From Cryobacterium flavum (lineage in GTDB: Bacteria; Actinomycetota; Actinomycetes; Actinomycetales; Microbacteriaceae), in contig NZ_FNIB01000003.1 in the NCBI RefSeq assembly GCF_900103805.1, forward strand, positions 1 to 64,000: 64,000 nt of DNA, read 5' to 3'. Below, one piece after another: positions 61,995-64,000 of this stretch. The translations under genes and the position numbers were made by a program. Under the pieces are notes generated by a model, which did no database searches, was not told the DNA's origin, and saw nothing but the letters and a program-made list of their open reading frames with translations. Position 1 is the stretch's first letter. Each line of letters starts with the position of its first letter.

Positions 61995-63602
61995 CTACTC
62001 GGCCTGGTATTCAATCTGGTCCTGCAAAGCCAGTACATCATCCTGGAACGCCAGGTAGAGGTTGGCAATGGTGGCGGTGCTGCTGATCGACGTACCGAGC
62101 GACTCCTCGCATTTGCGTAGCCGATACCGAACCGTGTTGGCGTGCACGTACAGGTGCCGAGCGCTTCGTCCGACATCCTGATCCAAGGCCAGATAGACGA
62201 TCAGGGTTTCAACCAGGTCGCTGTCCAGGTTGAGGGTCGCGACAAACTTGCGCAGTTTGTCCTCCAGCTGAGGTGCTTCGCGCCGTGCCAGCAGCCAACT
62301 GGCCAGGTCGACTTCGTCTAGTCGCACCACGGTGCGCTGCGCGCCGGGGTGACGGCCCGCCTGGGTGGCGCGGCGTCGCGCTATCTCCAGCGCCGTCTCG
62401 GCCTCGCGGAACGCCATCGGGGTGCTGGCCAGTTCGCTGAACGGCTCCGAGGTGCCGACGACGAGTTCGGTTCCGGCCAGGGTCAGCCAATTCACCAGCA
62501 CGGCAGAGTCAGCGACCAGGGCATGAATGCTCGCCATCGTGCGGGAACCCCCGCCATTCTCATCCAGGAGCAGGCCCAGGCCGCCTAGGGCAGCTTCTTG
62601 CAGCAGTCCCTCGATCAGGTGCTTACCGGCAGGATCTCCGGACAGCGTGGAGATGGCGACAGCGCGCAGCGGCTCGTAAGCGGTGAAGCGGAACGGATTC
62701 ATGCGATTCCAGTAGCGATGTTCGCGAGAGGGCGAGATTCCGTCTTGCAGGGTAACCAGCAGTTGTGCGTTTTCGTACAGCTCGCGGGAGAGCCCAATCT
62801 GGGTGATCCCGTTGATGGCGCCGAGGAGGCGCTGAGTTGTTTGCAGCAGCACATCGCCGAGGTCATTCAGCATCGTGGAATTCCGACTGGCGAGCACGAG
62901 CCGGTAGGTCTTTCCGCGCAGGACGAGGGACTTTCCGATCGCGTCCCACCTCCCAACGGTAAACCGTTCCTGAGCACCCCCGGATCGCTGCATTTCGGTC
63001 CACATGAGGCGGATGGGTCCTTCGCCGGACGAAGCGACAACGCGACCGGAGTCCTCGTAGAGCACCGCCGATCCGCGGCAGGAGGAGGCCAGCTTGGCGA
63101 TGAGCGCATCGATCGGCTGGTCGGCTGACATGCTCTGCAGAAGTTCATTCATGAACCAGGCCGCGCGTTTGAGCAGGTAGGCGTCGGCCGACAGTTTGGA
63201 CTGGTTGACGAAGTTTTCGATGGCATAAAACGGAACATCGGCGGCCACGGTGTACAGCGGAAATTTCTCCGATCGTGCCGCCGCAACCAGCGCCGTCGGA
63301 ACCTCCTCGAAGTGCACGCCGACACCGAAGAACATCGCGGTGGTCTGCGCGGCTCGCATGTCCGTGATCAACGCCAGCGCCTGAGCGTCATCTCTTTCGT
63401 GGCCGATGAACAGGAGCCCGGTCGTCAGCATGATCGTCCTCGGCTCGACCCAGCGCCCCGGGTCGCCGAGTTCGCTCGTTCGTGCGGCCAGGACGATGCC
63501 GTGCGGATCGCCAGCGACCACCGATGTCAGACCCAAGGCCTTCTCGTTGACGACATCCCCGAGTGTTAAAGACAAGGAAACTCCCGATTTCAGGCGGCTC
63601 AT
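61995..63602 (-). CDS. PucR-family transcriptional regulator
   Basis: 535 aa. An N-terminal PucR sensor domain (LTLGDVVNEKALGLTSVVAG, TIMLTTGLLFIGHERDDAQA), a central GGDEF-like region and a C-terminal HTH_30 (YLALDQDVGRSARHLYVHAN, then TVRYRLRKCEESLGT). PucR/CdaR-type proteins activate purine, allantoin, hydantoin or amino-acid catabolic genes. It is divergent from a hydantoinase/oxoprolinase gene, its likely target. Confidence 0.88.
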   Translation of the reverse strand: MSRLKSGVSLSLTLGDVVNEKALGLTSVVAGDPHGIVLAARTSELGDPGRWVEPRTIMLTTGLLFIGHERDDAQALALITDMRAAQTTAMFFGVGVHFEEVPTALVAAARSEKFPLYTVAADVPFYAIENFVNQSKLSADAYLLKRAAWFMNELLQSMSADQPIDALIAKLASSCRGSAVLYEDSGRVVASSGEGPIRLMWTEMQRSGGAQERFTVGRWDAIGKSLVLRGKTYRLVLASRNSTMLNDLGDVLLQTTQRLLGAINGITQIGLSRELYENAQLLVTLQDGISPSREHRYWNRMNPFRFTAYEPLRAVAISTLSGDPAGKHLIEGLLQEAALGGLGLLLDENGGGSRTMASIHALVADSAVLVNWLTLAGTELVVGTSEPFSELASTPMAFREAETALEIARRRATQAGRHPGAQRTVVRLDEVDLASWLLARREAPQLEDKLRKFVATLNLDSDLVETLIVYLALDQDVGRSARHLYVHANTVRYRLRKCEESLGTSISSTATIANLYLAFQDDVLALQDQIEYQAE

Positions 63603-63653
63603 CGTGTAAACATCCTGTTTCCTGGCGGCGGAAACGGGCGAAAGTCGCGCGTG

Positions 63654-63672
63654 TTTTGGAGTTTATCCAAAA
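63654..63672. promoter_or_regulatory. inverted repeat in the pucR-type/hydantoinase intergenic region
   Basis: TTTTGGA (63654-63660) and TCCAAAA (63666-63672) with a 5-bp spacer, lying ~30 bp upstream of a promoter for the rightward gene. A plausible binding site for the divergent PucR-type activator. Confidence 0.45.
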
Positions 63673-63700
63673 AACGACGATCAGCGTTGCACACTATCCA

Positions 63701-63729
63701 GTGACAGGGTCGGAGACCGTACGCATACT
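63701..63729 (+). promoter_or_regulatory. promoter of the hydantoinase/oxoprolinase gene
   Basis: GTGACA (63701-63706) and CATACT (63724-63729) are separated by 17 bp. The predicted start near 63736 leaves room for GGAGG at 63751-63755 before the ATG at 63763. Confidence 0.5.
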
Positions 63730-63762
63730 TGACCACAACCTGAACAGTCCGGAGGACACCCC

Positions 63763-64000
63763 ATGTCGCAAGTCCGAGTCGCCGTTGATGTCGGCGGTAC
63801 TTTTACCGACGTTTGTATTTTTGACGAGGAATCGCACAAAATCCGGGTCACCAAAGTTCCGTCGACGCCGCACGACCCACTCGTCGCGGTCATGAACGGT
63901 GTGGCCCGCGCGAATATCGACCTCGAAGATGTCACGCTCTTCTCGCACGGCACGACCGTGGCCACGAATGCGTTGATCACCCGTAACTTTCCGCCGGCAG
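63763..64000 (+). CDS. hydantoinase/oxoprolinase family protein, N-terminal part (runs off the window)
   Basis: The first 79 codons only. VAVDVGGTFTDVCIFDEESH is the ATP-binding phosphate motif of the HyuA/oxoprolinase/acetone carboxylase beta superfamily, and FSHGTTVATNALITR is its second conserved block. These subunits open cyclic amides or activate small ketones in an ATP-dependent way; the partner HyuB/AcxA subunit should lie downstream, outside the window. GGAGG 7 nt before the ATG. Confidence 0.88.
   Translation, partial: MSQVRVAVDVGGTFTDVCIFDEESHKIRVTKVPSTPHDPLVAVMNGVARANIDLEDVTLFSHGTTVATNALITRNFPPA

Overview
The window reads as a high-GC actinobacterial chromosome, most likely a member of the Microbacteriaceae (Cryobacterium/Leifsonia-like). 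This assignment is inferred from GTGA/ATGA-coupled housekeeping genes, leaderless-type promoters, actinobacterial MenB and TlyA sequences and the familiar gene order tlyA-nadK-recN-pyrG-nudix-xerD-parA-scpA-scpB-rluB-tyrA-cmk-der. No database search was possible, so all names rest on motifs and family knowledge.

Region 1 (1-17.4 kb) is core genome. It holds the end of an rRNA operon (23S tail, 5S, two terminators), a TPR protein with 16 in-frame PYRGNSDRP-type repeats, and then a near-continuous, mostly overlapping run of housekeeping genes from a HAD phosphatase to the GTPase der, closed by a strong terminator. Region 2 (17.4-26.0 kb) is mixed. It holds a secreted beta-helix protein, a CrtC-like lipocalin protein, an ECF sigma factor with a membrane partner, a decayed copy of an acyl-CoA dehydrogenase/mmsB locus, two SDR enzymes (one behind a TPP riboswitch) and a BASS-family transporter.

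Region 3 (26.04-38.26 kb) is an integrated element at the 3' end of a tRNA-Pro(GGG) gene. It is flanked by 39-bp direct repeats of the tRNA tail and carries a frameshifted tyrosine integrase and an excisionase-like gene next to the tRNA. Its main cargo is a three-gene, translationally coupled operon on the minus strand: a SIR2-like protein, a 190-aa middle protein and a Rad50/SMC-like ATPase with a CPVC zinc hook. This matches the Lamassu/DdmABC anti-phage and anti-plasmid architecture (effector, small subunit, SMC) with a SIR2 NADase in the effector place, and it is the best candidate defence system here. The island also carries an ABC exporter, an SRPBCC protein, a small membrane protein, a zinc-finger protein and DUF1801 genes.

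Region 4 (38.3-51.4 kb) contains a membrane protein, a NYN/OST-HTH RNase-like protein, a methyltransferase, a MOSC protein, a 5'-truncated SDR beside its MmyB-like XRE regulator, a zinc alcohol dehydrogenase, and a complete ribose operon (rbsR-A-C-B-K-D) behind a promoter with two tandem 14-bp palindromic operators.

Region 5 (51.5-64 kb) holds arfB, an aromatic FAD monooxygenase with a palindromic operator, and a six-gene minus-strand operon: acyl-CoA dehydrogenase, mmsB, menB, etfB, etfA and a membrane cytochrome b. A divergent MarR gene is separated from that operon by two abutting palindromes. The operon joins branched-chain acyl-CoA oxidation to ETF, a possible membrane electron acceptor and menaquinone synthesis. 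It is followed by a cluster of truncated gene pieces (VOC, DUF4386, MFS), a cupin, a PucR regulator and the start of a hydantoinase/oxoprolinase gene running off the window.
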